Assembly: GCF_014651035.1 (NCBI RefSeq)
Contig: NZ_BMWC01000016.1
Location: forward strand, 62,001 to 126,000
Direction: 5' to 3'
Origin: Streptomyces lomondensis
GTDB lineage: Bacteria > Actinomycetota > Actinomycetes > Streptomycetales > Streptomycetaceae
DNA length: 64,000 nucleotides
Below are positions 46,460 through 56,550 of this stretch, in pieces (positions within the stretch are counted from its first letter, which is position 1; each line of letters starts with the position of its first letter). A program made the position numbers and the translations under genes. Below the pieces are notes generated by a model. The model worked only from the letters and a program-made list of their open reading frames with translations. It was not told the DNA's origin and did not search any database.

Positions 46460-49312
46460 GTGACCGTGCGACGGGACTTCCAGGAGCCTCCCAGGAGCCG
46501 CCCCGACCTGGTCATCGGCCGGGAGGACCTGTTCGCGTCGGCGCGTGAGCAGCTCGGCCGGGGCGGCAGTGTGCTGCTCCACGGCCCCGCCGGAATAGGC
46601 AAGTCGACGGTCCTGCGGGCGCTGGCCGCGGATTACGGCGGCACGGCCCGGACCGTGTTGCGCTGCTCGGCCACCGAGTCCGAATCCCACCTGCCCTTCC
46701 TGGCCCTGGCCGACCTGTTCGGCCTGGTCCTGGACGAGGTCTCGGGCGCGCTGCCCGGCGCCCAGCGCACCGCCCTGGAGTCGGCGCTCACCGGCCGCGG
46801 CGAGTCCACCCTGCAGCGCGACGGGCTCGCGCTGCGCCTGGCCGTGCTGTCGGCGCTGCGGGCGCTGGCCGCGAAGGGCCCGGTCCTCGTGGTCGCCGAC
46901 GACCTCCAGTGGCTGGATGCCGCCAGTGCCGAACTGCTCGGCTTCGCGGCCCGCCGGCTGGGCGACACGCCCGTGCAGATGCTGTGCGCGGTGCGGACCG
47001 AGGGCCAGGAGTACGACCGCCATCTACGCGCGTCCCCGCCCGACACGCTCGCCGTCCGGCTGGGCCCGCTGACCCGCACCCAGGTGTCGGCGCTGCTCGA
47101 CCACCGCGGCTACACCCCCCTGTCCCGCTCCACGATCCGCGACATCCACCGCACCAGCGGCGGCAATCCGCTCTTCGCGCTGGAGCTGGGCCGCGCGCTG
47201 GCCGAGAGCCCGGCCCGGCCCCGGCCCGGCGAGCCGCTGCCCGTGCCCACCTCGCTGCGGGCCCTGGTGCTGAGCCGGCTGGAGATGCTGTCGGACGAGG
47301 CGCGCCGCACCCTGCTCGTGGCCAGTGCCGGCGCGCGTCCAACGCTCGCGCTGCTGCACGCGGCCGGGCGGGAGCACGCCGAGGCCGAGACCGCCCAGGC
47401 GGCGGAGCTGGGCCTGCTGGCGACCGAGGCGGAAGGCCCCGCCGTACGGTTCGCGCATCCGCTGATCTCGGCCGCGCTGTACGCGGAGGCCCCGGCGGCG
47501 GAGCGGCGGGCCGTGCACGCCGCGCTGTCCACGGCGGCCTCCGACCCGATCGAGCGCGCCCGGCACCTGGCCCTGGCGACCACCGGGACCGACCCGGAGG
47601 TGGCGGCCCGGCTCGCCGAGGCCGCTTCGCTGGCCCGGGACCGCGGGGCACCGTCCGTGGCCGCCTCGCTCGGCCTGCTCGCCGCCCGGCACACCCCGGC
47701 GGACAGCTCGCCGGGCCCGGACGAGCGGCGGCTCCAGGCCGCGGAGGACGCGATCACCGCCGGCGAGGCCGACCTCGCCCGGGACATCGCCCGCGACGTA
47801 CTGACGCGTGCCACCGTGCCCGCCGAGCGGGTGCGGGCCTGGATGGTGGTCATCGAGGCGGCCGGGCAGGCGCTCGGCGACGTCGACGCCGTCTTCCCGC
47901 AGGTCCTGGCCGACGCCGGCGACGACCCGGGGCTGCTCGCCCTGGTCCACTACCAGCTGGCCTGGCGCGGCCTGGTCGTCGAGGGCGACTTCGCCGAGGC
48001 CCGGCAGGAGGCCGCGCACGCGGCGGAGCTGGCCGCCCTCGGCGAGGACCGGCGCACGGAGCTGATGGCGCTGTCCTTCCAGGCGTCCACCGAGACCCTG
48101 ATGGGGCACCCGGACGCCCCCGCGACCGTCAAACGGGCCCTCAAGGAACCCCAGGACCCCTACGTGGCCTGCCACCACAACGGCGCCGGCTCGGCCCGGT
48201 TCCGCTGGCTCATCATGAGCGACCAGCTGCCCGAGGCGCGGGCGACCATCACCGCGCTGCTGCGCGAGGTGCGGCGGCGCGGCATGGTCGAGAGCGAGGT
48301 GCACTTCCTGCGCTTCCTGGCCGACACCGAGCTGCGCTCCGGGCACTGCGGCCGGGCCCTGGACCTGGCCCGCGAGAGCCTGCGGCTGGCCCGCGACTCC
48401 GGGATCGGGGAGGGCGCCTCCGCCATGCTCACCTCCCTCGCGGAGGCCTCGGCCGGGGACGTCGACCGGGCGCTCGCCCTCGCCCGTGAGGCGGCCGACC
48501 ACGCCGAGGTCGACGGCGACCAGATGTACCTGTCCCGGGCCCTGGCGGCGCTGGGCTACGCCCAGTTGGTGGCCGGGGACCCGGCGGCCGCGGTCCGTTC
48601 GCTGCGCCGGGTGCGGGAGCTGGAGCAGGGCCTCGGCATCAACGACCCGGCGCGCGGCCGCTGGCACGGCGACCTCGCCGAGGCCCTGGTCCGCATCGGC
48701 GAACCGGGCGAGGCCCAGGACGTCATCGACACGGCGCGGGTGCACGCCCTGCGGCTGGGCCGGGAGAGCGTGCTCGCCGTGCTGGACCGGGCCGAGGCGC
48801 TGGTGCGGGCGGCGCGCGGCGAACACGAGGCCGCCCTCGTCCGGTTGGCGTCCGTGCGGGACCGGCTCGGCCGGCTCGGCTACGGCCTGGAGGAGGCGCG
48901 GGCCGCCTTCGCGCTGGCCCGCCTGCGCATCCAGACCGCCGCCTGCCCGCGCACCGGCGGCACTCCCCTGCCCGGACCGGCGTCGTACGACGAGACCGCC
49001 CGGCTGTTCCGGCGCTGCCGGGCGCTGCCCTGGCTGCGGCAGGTCGACGCGGCCGTCACGGCCGGTCCCGCGGCGGTGGAGCCGGCCCCGGTCGCGGCGC
49101 CGGTGCCGCTCGACGCGCTGGAGGGGCTCGCCTCGATGGAGCGTCAGGTCGCCTCGCTGGTGATGGAGGGCGCGACCAACCGGGAGATCGCGGCCCGCCT
49201 GTTCATCAGCGTCAAGACCGTCGAGGCGACCCTCACCCGGGTCTACCGGAAGCTGGGGATCCGCTCACGGGTGGACATCGTCCGGCTGGCGGCGGGCCGC
49301 CGCACGACCTGA
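46460..49312 (+). CDS. large ATP-binding LuxR-family (LAL) regulator
   Basis: 950 residues from GTG 46460 with AGGGAGGGAAG upstream. N-terminal AAA/NACHT-like ATPase: Walker A HGPAGIGKST (about 38-47), Walker B VLVVADDLQWLD, then a long helical TPR-like middle part (about 350-860) and a C-terminal LuxR helix-turn-helix (LASMERQVASLVMEGATNREIAARLFISVKTVEATL). LAL proteins are ligand- and ATP-gated activators, often of secondary metabolism or exoenzymes. The secreted trypsin gene directly downstream is a likely target. Confidence 0.93.
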   Translation: MTVRRDFQEPPRSRPDLVIGREDLFASAREQLGRGGSVLLHGPAGIGKSTVLRALAADYGGTARTVLRCSATESESHLPFLALADLFGLVLDEVSGALPGAQRTALESALTGRGESTLQRDGLALRLAVLSALRALAAKGPVLVVADDLQWLDAASAELLGFAARRLGDTPVQMLCAVRTEGQEYDRHLRASPPDTLAVRLGPLTRTQVSALLDHRGYTPLSRSTIRDIHRTSGGNPLFALELGRALAESPARPRPGEPLPVPTSLRALVLSRLEMLSDEARRTLLVASAGARPTLALLHAAGREHAEAETAQAAELGLLATEAEGPAVRFAHPLISAALYAEAPAAERRAVHAALSTAASDPIERARHLALATTGTDPEVAARLAEAASLARDRGAPSVAASLGLLAARHTPADSSPGPDERRLQAAEDAITAGEADLARDIARDVLTRATVPAERVRAWMVVIEAAGQALGDVDAVFPQVLADAGDDPGLLALVHYQLAWRGLVVEGDFAEARQEAAHAAELAALGEDRRTELMALSFQASTETLMGHPDAPATVKRALKEPQDPYVACHHNGAGSARFRWLIMSDQLPEARATITALLREVRRRGMVESEVHFLRFLADTELRSGHCGRALDLARESLRLARDSGIGEGASAMLTSLAEASAGDVDRALALAREAADHAEVDGDQMYLSRALAALGYAQLVAGDPAAAVRSLRRVRELEQGLGINDPARGRWHGDLAEALVRIGEPGEAQDVIDTARVHALRLGRESVLAVLDRAEALVRAARGEHEAALVRLASVRDRLGRLGYGLEEARAAFALARLRIQTAACPRTGGTPLPGPASYDETARLFRRCRALPWLRQVDAAVTAGPAAVEPAPVAAPVPLDALEGLASMERQVASLVMEGATNREIAARLFISVKTVEATLTRVYRKLGIRSRVDIVRLAAGRRTT

Positions 49313-49356
49313 TCCCACCTGGGTTTACGGGGCCGGACCGAGGGTTATCCCTGCCC

Positions 49357-49409
49357 AACTCCCTTAGGGGGTTCCCTCATTGGGAGCCCTCGCTTCCCGG
49401 CTCTAGCTT
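49357..49409 (+). promoter_or_regulatory. trypsin gene promoter with upstream inverted repeat
   Basis: A -10-like TAGCTT (49404-49409) is 18 bases from a -35-like TTGGGA (49380-49385). Upstream is the near-palindrome AACTCCC-tta-GGGGGTT (49357-49373, six of seven pairs), centred about 52 bases before the predicted start, a usual place for a LuxR activator. Assignment to the neighbouring LAL regulator is inferred. Confidence 0.5.
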
Positions 49410-49516
49410 TGGGGCGTGCCGCTCGCCGGACACACGGAGATCCGAACAAAGGCGTCAGGGTCCCCGAGCACCACCCACCCGCGCGACCCCCCACCGGCAA
49501 CTCCCCAAGGAGACCC

Positions 49517-50308
49517 ATGTTCGGGCTCAACCGTGCCAAGAAGGCCGCCGCCGTCGCCACGGCGACCGCCGCTGCCGCCGCTGCCGCGCTGCTCGCCGCT
49601 CCCTCCGCCGTCGCCGCGCCCCAGCCGATCGTCGGCGGTACCACGACCACGACGACCGCGTACCCGTTCGTCATGCAGATCACGGACGCCTCGCAGAGCC
49701 AGTTCTGCGGCGGCACGCTGGTCTCGCCCACCAAGGTCGTCACCGCCGCGCACTGCATGGTCGGCGAGACCACCAGCAGCGTGCGCGTCGTCGGTGGCCG
49801 CACCTACCGCAACGGCACCAACGGCACGGTCAGCAGAGTCAGCAAGATATGGATCCACCCGAGCTACACGGACGCCACCAACGGCGACGACGTGGCCGTG
49901 CTGACGCTCTCGACGTCGATGCCCTACACCCCGGCCAAGTACGTCTCCTCCTCCCAGACCTCGGTGTACGCGGCCGGCACCACCGCCCGCATCCTCGGCT
50001 GGGGCACCACCGCCTCGAACGGCAGCTCCTCCAACCAGCTGCGCACCGCGACCGTACCGACCGTGTCCGACTCCAGCTGCGGCAGCTCCTACAGCTCCGA
50101 CTTCGTGCAGAGCGACATGGTGTGCGCCGGATACACCTCCGGCGGCGTGGACACCTGCCAGGGCGACAGCGGCGGCCCCCTGCTCATCGGGGGCGTCCTG
50201 GCAGGCATCACTTCCTGGGGCGAGGGCTGCGCCCAGGCCGGTTACCCGGGTGTCTACACCCGGCTGACCACCTTCTCGAACCTGGTCACGACGCAGGTCA
50301 ACTCGTGA
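49517..50308 (+). CDS. secreted trypsin-like serine protease
   Basis: 263 residues, chymotrypsin family S1. Signal peptide and short propeptide end before IVGG (activation site, PQPIVGGTTTTTTAYPF). Catalytic triad: His in VVTAAHCM, Asp in NGDDVAVLTLS and Ser in CQGDSGGPLL. Asp six residues before the Ser (VDTCQGDSGG) gives trypsin-like Arg/Lys specificity. Six cysteines fit three disulfides. ATG 49517 has AAGGAGA upstream. It is an extracellular protease with a strong bidirectional terminator after it. Confidence 0.95.
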   Translation: MFGLNRAKKAAAVATATAAAAAAALLAAPSAVAAPQPIVGGTTTTTTAYPFVMQITDASQSQFCGGTLVSPTKVVTAAHCMVGETTSSVRVVGGRTYRNGTNGTVSRVSKIWIHPSYTDATNGDDVAVLTLSTSMPYTPAKYVSSSQTSVYAAGTTARILGWGTTASNGSSSNQLRTATVPTVSDSSCGSSYSSDFVQSDMVCAGYTSGGVDTCQGDSGGPLLIGGVLAGITSWGEGCAQAGYPGVYTRLTTFSNLVTTQVNS

Positions 50309-50348
50309 CCATCCACTAGCTCCTGAGTACCCCTCAGGTGAAAGACCA

Positions 50349-50389
50349 GGGGGCGTTGCGGGCCTCCACGAGCGGCCCGCAACGCCCCC
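50349..50389. terminator. bidirectional terminator
   Basis: Perfect 16-base arms GGGGGCGTTGCGGGCC / GGCCCGCAACGCCCCC with a nine-base loop between the convergent trypsin and AlkZ-like genes. Confidence 0.85.
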
Positions 50390-50425
50390 TCTCCATGTGT
50401 CCGTGCCGTTCGTCCCGGCACCGCC

Positions 50426-51541
50426 CTACTGGCGTACGACACCGAACCGGATGTCGTACGACGACTCCGGGTGCATCACCCGCAGTATCCGCTCCCCCTC
50501 GGCAGTGACGTCATCGCGCTGCGCCTGGGTGAGGCGGCCGAAGGGCTCGATCACGAGCGCGTCCTCCGCCAGCCGCCACAGCCCCGCGAGGAAGCCGTCG
50601 ACGAGGAGCGTGGAGTAGGCGATGTTGCCCTGCCAGGAGCGGCCCCGGTACTCGGGCGGGACGACGCGGGTGCGGTCGGCGTGGGACAGCAGCAGGTTGT
50701 CGAACTCGGGCAGGAAGCGCGGCGGGGCAGGCGTGTCCGGGTCGGGCCGGGGGGCGTCCGGGAGGTCGAAGAGCTCGGCGCCGCTGTCGTCCCGGAAGGT
50801 GACGAGCCGCGGCCGGAGGCGCTCGAAGGCGTCGCGCAGCCGGGTCAGTCCGGCCCAGGTCTGCATGTCCCGCACGGTAGCCGGGCCGAAGGCGGCGAGG
50901 TAGCGCAGGACGACCACGTCGGGCGCCGGGGCCGGTTCGGCGGGGCGGCCGAGCCAGTGCTCGGCGGTCGTGAGCCGGACCTGCCCGCTGCGGCCCCACA
51001 GACCGCGCGGGGTCACCTGCACCAGCGGCAGCCGGCACCGGGCGGCGACGGCCAGGGCCTGCGGATCGGCATCGGGCCACTCCTCAAGCAGTGCCTCGCG
51101 CAGTTGCCTCATGGTGCGGGGCTCGGCCTCGACGAGATCGCGGGCGAGGACGGCGAGCCGGTCCAGGTCGACACCGGCGAGTCCCGTGCGGAAGTTCACC
51201 AGCTCCCGGTCCCGCGCGGGCTGCACCAGCGGGCGCAGGGTGAGGCAGTCGTCCGCGGTGTGGGTGTGGATGGTGGAACGCATCGTGACGATACGGACGA
51301 CCTCGCGGTCGGCCATCAGCCGGGACAGCGCCTCGGGGGCGAACCCGTCGAGGCGGGCGGCGAGCGCGTAGTACGGAGGCTTGACGTTCTGCGCCTGGAG
51401 GCCGACCAGGTGCTCGACGGCCGCCGCGACGGACATCCGGGCGGGGCGCAGCAGCAACTGCCGGTCCAGGGTGGCGCGGTTGAGAGCCCGGGGGCCGAGG
51501 TGAGGGGCCGTGCGGGGGACGCTCCGCTTGGTGTTCGTCAT
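50426..51541 (-). CDS. winged-helix AlkZ-like (HTH_42) protein, possible DNA glycosylase
   Basis: 371 residues. HTH_42 family: RATLDRQLLLRPARMSVAAAVEHLVGLQAQ, with the Q-x-Q pattern QAQ at 49-51 that is the catalytic motif of AlkZ/YcaQ DNA glycosylases, and the end SWQGNIAYSTLLVDGFLAGLW. AlkZ unhooks interstrand crosslinks; many family members protect producers of genotoxic metabolites or act in general repair. No toxin biosynthesis is nearby, so a housekeeping repair role is likely. Confidence 0.85.
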   Translation of the reverse strand: MTNTKRSVPRTAPHLGPRALNRATLDRQLLLRPARMSVAAAVEHLVGLQAQNVKPPYYALAARLDGFAPEALSRLMADREVVRIVTMRSTIHTHTADDCLTLRPLVQPARDRELVNFRTGLAGVDLDRLAVLARDLVEAEPRTMRQLREALLEEWPDADPQALAVAARCRLPLVQVTPRGLWGRSGQVRLTTAEHWLGRPAEPAPAPDVVVLRYLAAFGPATVRDMQTWAGLTRLRDAFERLRPRLVTFRDDSGAELFDLPDAPRPDPDTPAPPRFLPEFDNLLLSHADRTRVVPPEYRGRSWQGNIAYSTLLVDGFLAGLWRLAEDALVIEPFGRLTQAQRDDVTAEGERILRVMHPESSYDIRFGVVRQ

Positions 51542-51674
51542 GAGGGGGACGGTAGCCGGGCTTGCGGACAGCTTCTGGCCGCGACTTTCGAGGGGGATGC
51601 GCGTGCGCCGCGTATGCTGCCCGTGTCCCGCTGCGTGATCACCCGTACGTACGCTCGACCGAGAGGCATCCGCG

Positions 51675-52874
51675 ATGCCCCAGCGACGCGCCCGCCCCGC
51701 CGAGAAGAACGAGCCGGCCCGGCCCTCGCGGTCGGCGAACCACACCTCTCGCAGGTCGGTCTGGCGCCGGGCCCTGGCCGCCCCGGTGCAGCCGCCCGCG
51801 CCGCAGCCTCCCGGCGCCGACGCCCCATCGGACCGGGAGGGGCGGGCCGAGGTGGCGAGCGTCGTCGAGGCGGCCCTCTACCGCGACGGCGTCCGCGTCT
51901 CCTCCCCCGCCACCCTGGCCGACACCTACCGCGAGCTGCGCGAGCAGCCGGCCGGCATGGCATGGATCGGCCTGGCCCGTCCCACGGACGGCGAACTCCA
52001 CTCGCTGGCCGCGGAGTTCGACCTCCACCCGCTCGCGGTAGAGGACGCGATGGAGGCCCACCAGCGCCCGAAGCTGGAGCGCTACGGCGAGACGCTGTTC
52101 GTCGTCCTGCGGGCCGCGCGCTACCTGGACGCCCCCGAGGAGGTCGAGTTCGGCGAACTGCACGTGTTCGTCGGTCCCGACTTCGTGATCACGGTCCGCC
52201 ACGGCGCGGCGCCGGACCTGTCGGCCGTACGCCGCCGTATGGAGGAGTCGCCGGAGCTGCTGAAACTGGGCCCGGAGGCGGTGCTGTACGCGATACTCGA
52301 CGCGGTCGTCGACGGCTACGCGCCGGTGGTCGCGGGCGTGCAGAACGACATCGACGAGATCGAGACCGAGGTGTTCCGCGGCGACCCCGAGGTCTCGCGC
52401 CGCATCTACGAACTCTCCCGCGAGATGGTCGAGTTCCAGCGCGCCACCCGCCCCCTGGTCGGCATGCTGCACGGCCTGATGGCGGGTTTCGCCAAGTACG
52501 GCACCGACGAGGAGCTACAGCGCTACCTGCGGGACGTGGCCGACCACGTCACCCACACCAGCGAACGCGTCGACACGTTCCGCCAGGCCCTGACGGAGAT
52601 CCTCACGGTGAACGCCACGCTGGTCACGCAGCAGCAGAACGCCGAGATGCGGGCGCTGGCGGAGGCGGGGTTCGAGCAGAACGAGGAGATCAAGAAGATC
52701 TCGTCGTGGGCGGCGATCCTGTTCGCTCCGACGCTGGTCGGGACGATCTACGGCATGAACTTCACACACATGCCGGAGTTGCACTGGGCGTTCGGATACC
52801 CCTTCGCGATCGCACTGATGGGGGTCGTCTGTACCGGTTTGTACGTCATCTTCAAGCGGCGGGACTGGCTCTGA
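51675..52874 (+). CDS. corA: CorA-type magnesium/cobalt transporter
   Basis: 399 residues. A Pro-rich disordered start of about 55 residues, then the CorA cytoplasmic funnel (ALYRDGVRVSSPATLAD, HPLAVEDAMEAHQRPKLERYG) and the long stalk helix. Two C-terminal membrane helices are joined by the loop with the pore motif YGMNF and an outer MPEL segment. It imports Mg2+ (or Co2+) driven by membrane potential. The integrase remnant begins right after its stop. Confidence 0.95.
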   Translation: MPQRRARPAEKNEPARPSRSANHTSRRSVWRRALAAPVQPPAPQPPGADAPSDREGRAEVASVVEAALYRDGVRVSSPATLADTYRELREQPAGMAWIGLARPTDGELHSLAAEFDLHPLAVEDAMEAHQRPKLERYGETLFVVLRAARYLDAPEEVEFGELHVFVGPDFVITVRHGAAPDLSAVRRRMEESPELLKLGPEAVLYAILDAVVDGYAPVVAGVQNDIDEIETEVFRGDPEVSRRIYELSREMVEFQRATRPLVGMLHGLMAGFAKYGTDEELQRYLRDVADHVTHTSERVDTFRQALTEILTVNATLVTQQQNAEMRALAEAGFEQNEEIKKISSWAAILFAPTLVGTIYGMNFTHMPELHWAFGYPFAIALMGVVCTGLYVIFKRRDWL

Positions 52875-52918
52875 GTAATCGCCGCGGAAGCTGTTGCCCG
52901 GAGCGCGTACAGCTGCGA

Positions 52919-53952
52919 TCACAGGCGTGGCCGACGGGTCTGAGGCCGCTGGGGAGAATCTGGGGAGAATGAGCCGTGCTCCGTTCGGGGCGGTCTACTG
53001 CGATCCTGAGGTGTTGGCGTACGAGAGCCTCGCCGCTGTGGTGGCGCCTGGGAACGCCGATGATCACGGAAAGTAGTGGTCTTCCGAGCTGAAACGCCAA
53101 AACGGATGGGCACAGCGAGGCGCTGTACTTCTTCGTCTCCCGATCGGGCTCCGGGCCGCCCCACGGCAGCTCGACCTCGACCGCGGGGTACTCCATGAAG
53201 TACTGGGCCAGCGCCGCAGCGACCGACGGAGGCATGTCTACGACGCGAGTCTTGCCGCCCTTCGGCAGGGTGAAGTACAAGCGCCCATGAAGGAGTTGTA
53301 CCTGTCGGCGGATACGCAGAACTCCGCGGGCGAAGTCGACGTCCTCCGGGGACAGGCCGAACACTTCGCCCTGCCGTAGGCCACAGCCCAGCGCGACCAC
53401 GACCGCGATGCGGTAGCGCGCGTTGATCGCGTCCCGTACGCGCTGCGCGGTCTCCAGCGGCCAGGCTTCCCTCTGGTCCTCCGGCACCTTGGGCCAGCGC
53501 ACGGACTTGGCCCGCACCGGGTTGCGCGCCAGCCGCTTGTCGTCGATGGCGGTCTCGAAGATGTTCGAGAGCGTGGTGAGGATCTGCCGGACGTACCGCG
53601 GCGAGCATTCCTTCTCCAGCGCGGCGATGTAGCCTCGCAGAACCGCTGGGCTGATGTCTCGCAGAGCGACGGTGCCCAGCTGGGGCCGGATGTGGAGGCG
53701 GACGCGTTCGTCGATGCGTTTGACCGTGCCGGGCGCCCCACGAACTCCCGTCTGCCAGAAGCGGGTCACGTAGTCGTCCAGCGTGATGGAGCCATCGCGG
53801 GGGTCGACGAACTCGCCGCGTTCGCTGTCGGTGCTGGCCCTGCGCAGCCATGCCTTGGCGTCTTCGAGCGTGTCGAACGACTTGTCCCGGCCGCCTGGGA
53901 TACCTGCGACCCGGTACCGCGAGCCCTTGCCGTAGCGGGCGGTGCGTTCCCG
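52919..53952 (-). pseudogene. tyrosine-recombinase integrase, truncated and frameshifted
   Basis: The frame from the excisionase stop reads TARYGKGSRYRVAGIPGGRDKSFDTLEDAKAWL, then core-binding and catalytic parts up to LPKGGKTRVVDMPPSVAAAL. The first catalytic Arg is seen in GCGLRQGEVFGL. After ETKKYSASL (about 53100) the frame leaves the family; the HxxR box and nucleophilic tyrosine are missing, and only a tail-like FSPDSPQ segment remains in another frame near 52950. The N-terminus lacks a start codon because the TAG of the upstream gene lies in frame just before it. Inactive remnant of an integrative element beside corA. Confidence 0.85.
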
Positions 53953-54234
53953 CTAGTCAGAGCGGGTCTGCGGTGCCGCCTCCAGAGGGCTCAGGACGGT
54001 GTTGGAGCGCGAGTCGGCCTGTTCCTGTTCGCGGATCCAGGCGTCGAGCGCTTCCAGCCGGTACATGACGCGACCGCGCGGCCCCATGCGGAAGCTGGGC
54101 GGTCCTTGGCGCCGATGCCGCCAGACGTACAGGGTGTGGGGCGACAGACCGAGGTACTCGGCGGCGTCCCTGGAGCACGAGGCTCGCGCACCGCCCGCGG
54201 CTGTGCTGAAGATGGCGATGAGATCCGTGGTCAA
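53953..54234 (-). CDS. excisionase/AlpA-like small HTH protein
   Basis: 93 residues. Winged HTH of MerR/excisionase type: AAEYLGLSPHTLYVWRHRRQGPPSFRMG and RVMYRLEALDAWIREQEQ. The first 22 residues (MTTDLIAIFSTAAGGARASCS) do not look like the family, so the true start may have been replaced. It precedes the integrase as in pSAM2-like elements. It may be a relic without function. Confidence 0.65.
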   Translation of the reverse strand: MTTDLIAIFSTAAGGARASCSRDAAEYLGLSPHTLYVWRHRRQGPPSFRMGPRGRVMYRLEALDAWIREQEQADSRSNTVLSPLEAAPQTRSD

Positions 54235-55471
54235 GCCGCAGCTCGACGTATCGCTACGGATGCCGGGCAGCGCGCGTCGGCTCGCCCTCCAGGTCTGAGA
54301 TGGCGAAGGCGGTTTCTATGCAGTCGTTGGCAGCCGCACCCGATGTCTGGAAGCAGTGCGGGAAGCGCCGGGCGAGTGAGGAAGCGCTGACGCCGACGCG
54401 GTCAGCCACTTGAAGACGTCCACGGCGGGGGAAGCACTGCGGCCAGTGCGCGCGACTCGGTTTTTGGGCAGGGGGTATCGCAAAAAGGCGCATGAGTGTT
54501 CCTTACGAGGTGGTGCAGAATCCACCGCCGCCGGTGGCGAGGGGATGGCCGTTGGGCGTGGTTCGTGCCTTTCTTGGATTCACGGGTCTGATCCTGCGCG
54601 CTGAACAGGCGCTAGAGGACGCCTGGGCACCAGGAAGGCGCTGTCCGCTCCAGGCCCACCGCCAAGTAGCCGGTGCGAACGACATCAATAGTCCGGAGGA
54701 TCGCCGGTTTGGCTGACCGGCGATCGTCGGTTATGTTGCGCACCGCCCGAACAGGGAAGTCCTCGGGCGCTCCTGGCTGACGATGCTCAGAGGGGCAGCC
54801 GGTACGACCGGAGACGGAAGGGCGCCGTCCGTCACGAGTACCAGGCCGTCGACCAGGCCCTCGGAACCCGTCGTCAGTGAGCCGGTCGAGGTTGCGAGCC
54901 GCGACGGGCTCGGGAGCACCAACGGCTCCGAGAGCGGTGAAACGGGCCGATCGGAGAGCGGCATTCGACAGGTGGTGCTCCTTGTCCTGCTCGGCGAACT
55001 CTGCACCGATGGCAGCCTCCGCACCGACCATGGCCCGGCCGTCCGCAGCTCGGTCAACGCCGCCTTCCGCAACGGCTACTTCATGGCGGTCGTGCCCGAC
55101 GAGAACAGCCAGGACGCTTGGCAGCGGATCGGGGTCGCCGTCCACGGCGCCCGGCACCTGCGCCAGGTGGTCGCCCTCCTCAGCGGCGAACCGGTGCCGC
55201 ACGCGTAGCCGACAGCCGCAGGCGAGGCCGGGAAACAGGCAGCGTTCCCCGGCCTCACTGCTGTTCTACCGCGCCCACCCACGCGCCGCCCACCGCACCC
55301 CCGCCCGCACCGAGAAGGGCCCCACACGTGGACTGGAAGCCGCGCCCGATCCGTCTTCCCGACTCCCACCTTCCCTGGACCGACTGAAAGTGCAGGGCAT
55401 GCGGCACGGCCTGGCCGTGCACCACGGCCGCCGAACACCTGACGGAGAACCGGTACAGCTGCGGCAGCCCC
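54235..55471. other. degenerate accessory DNA without a firm gene
   Basis: About 1.2 kb of lower-quality coding potential. One fragment, about 54955-55208 on the plus strand (VRSSVNAAFRNGYFMAVVPDENSQ, HLRQVVALLSGE), looks like the end of a protein, but upstream sequence shifts frame and no start is supported. Short frames at 54254-54493 and 54492-54716 have no recognised family. I treat the stretch as remains of an integrated element. Confidence 0.5.
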
Positions 55472-55501
55472 TTACTGATCGTTTCAGAATGGGGCGGACG
55501 G

Positions 55502-55876
55502 TCAGTCGTCGTTGAGCCGCTGAAGGACCTGTGTGAAGTCACCACAATTGAGCAGGCCGGTCAGCACCTGCGTGATGTTATCGATGCCTGCGTCTCGAAC
55601 GATGAGGCCGTCGGAGCACCAGAAGTAGCGGCCATTCAGGGCCTCGCCGGTTCGGGAATCCTTCTCCATGAGGCGTTCGACCTCAGCAAGAGTGAACACG
55701 GTCGCGCTCCAACGTGACTCGTCCGCTGTCAGCCGGACCTCGACGTCGACGTTGCAGACGGCGTCCAGGGGCTCGCCCGCACTGGGCAGGAATGATGCCT
55801 GGAACCGATCTGTTCGGACGCGATACCAGGGACCGTCCCATCCCTGCTCGGCGGCTCTGGTCCCGGTGCTGGTCAT
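55502..55876 (-). CDS. hypothetical passenger protein inside IS ends
   Basis: 124 residues, not recognised. One compact domain: GPWYRVRTDRFQASFLPSAGEPLDAVC, an acidic strand region DVEVRLTADESRWSATVFTLAEVERLM, then LIVRDAGIDNITQVLTGLL and a leucine-rich end. It lies wholly within the two IS terminal repeats, opposite to the transposase remnant. The size and acidic character would fit a small immunity or cytosolic protein; no more can be said. Confidence 0.7.
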   Translation of the reverse strand: MTSTGTRAAEQGWDGPWYRVRTDRFQASFLPSAGEPLDAVCNVDVEVRLTADESRWSATVFTLAEVERLMEKDSRTGEALNGRYFWCSDGLIVRDAGIDNITQVLTGLLNCGDFTQVLQRLNDD

Positions 55877-55944
55877 GCGGGGAGTATGTCGAGCTGGCCC
55901 GGAGGGCTCAACCGGATTCTCTGGCAGTCTTCAGCATCGTGACC

Positions 55945-56550
55945 ATGAACCTTGTCCTCGACGAGCTGTGGGACCCCGATAGCCCCGCTGCTGCCAGCAC
56001 GACCCGCGCGACGACATCGCCACCCCGGGCGTCTCCCCGTGCCGGACCGGGTCGCACTGGCCGGCATCATCTACGTCCTGCGCAAGGGCGTGGCCTGGCG
56101 TGACGTACCGAGCACTGTCGTGGGTTGCTCCGGTGTGACGGCCTGGCGCCGATTGCAGAACTAACCCCGCTCGCCGTCACACTTACCGGCGGCAACCGCC
56201 ATGACGTCACCCAGCTCCTGCCGCTACTCGACGCCATCCCGTCGATTCGGGGTCTGCGGGGACGCCCCCGCCGGAAGCCCCGGTGCCTGTATGCCGACCG
56301 GGGTTACGACTTCGAGAAGTACCGCCGCCTGCTGTGGAAGCGCGGCATCAAACCGCTGATCGCCCGACGTGGCGCCAACCACGGTTCCGGACTGGGCAAG
56401 GTGCGCTGGGTTGTCGAGCGCACATTCGCCTGGCTGCACCAGTTCAAACGACTGCGCATCCGCTACGAGCGACGCGCCGACCTCCACCAAGGTCTCCTCC
56501 AACTCGCCTGCAGCATCATCTGCCTCCGGAGGATTCGGGCGGCATTCTGA
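55945..56550 (+). pseudogene. IS5-family transposase, frameshifted with internal deletion
   Basis: Starts MNLVLDELWDP, then a frameshift near 55978 leads to IAPLLPARPARRHRHPG and GIIYVLRKGVAWRDVP, and ends at CSGVTAWRRLQ with a stop near 56164. Coding resumes in another frame with PLAVTLTGGNRHDVTQLLPLLDAIP and continues to the natural end ICLRRIRAAF. About 70 residues between TAWRRL and PLAVTL, including the first catalytic Asp region, are missing. The later YADRGYDFEKYRRLL and VERTFAWLHQFKRL parts are intact. Confidence 0.85.

Noticed and set aside
52875-53100. tRNA or attachment site next to the integrase remnant
   Set aside because: No cloverleaf-like sequence was found; the tandem GGGGAGAAT here is better explained as the coding end (SPDSPQ) of the old integrase.
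54492-54716. Plus-strand frame of 74 codons
   Set aside because: No recognisable domain or upstream ribosome site, and it lies in degraded DNA.
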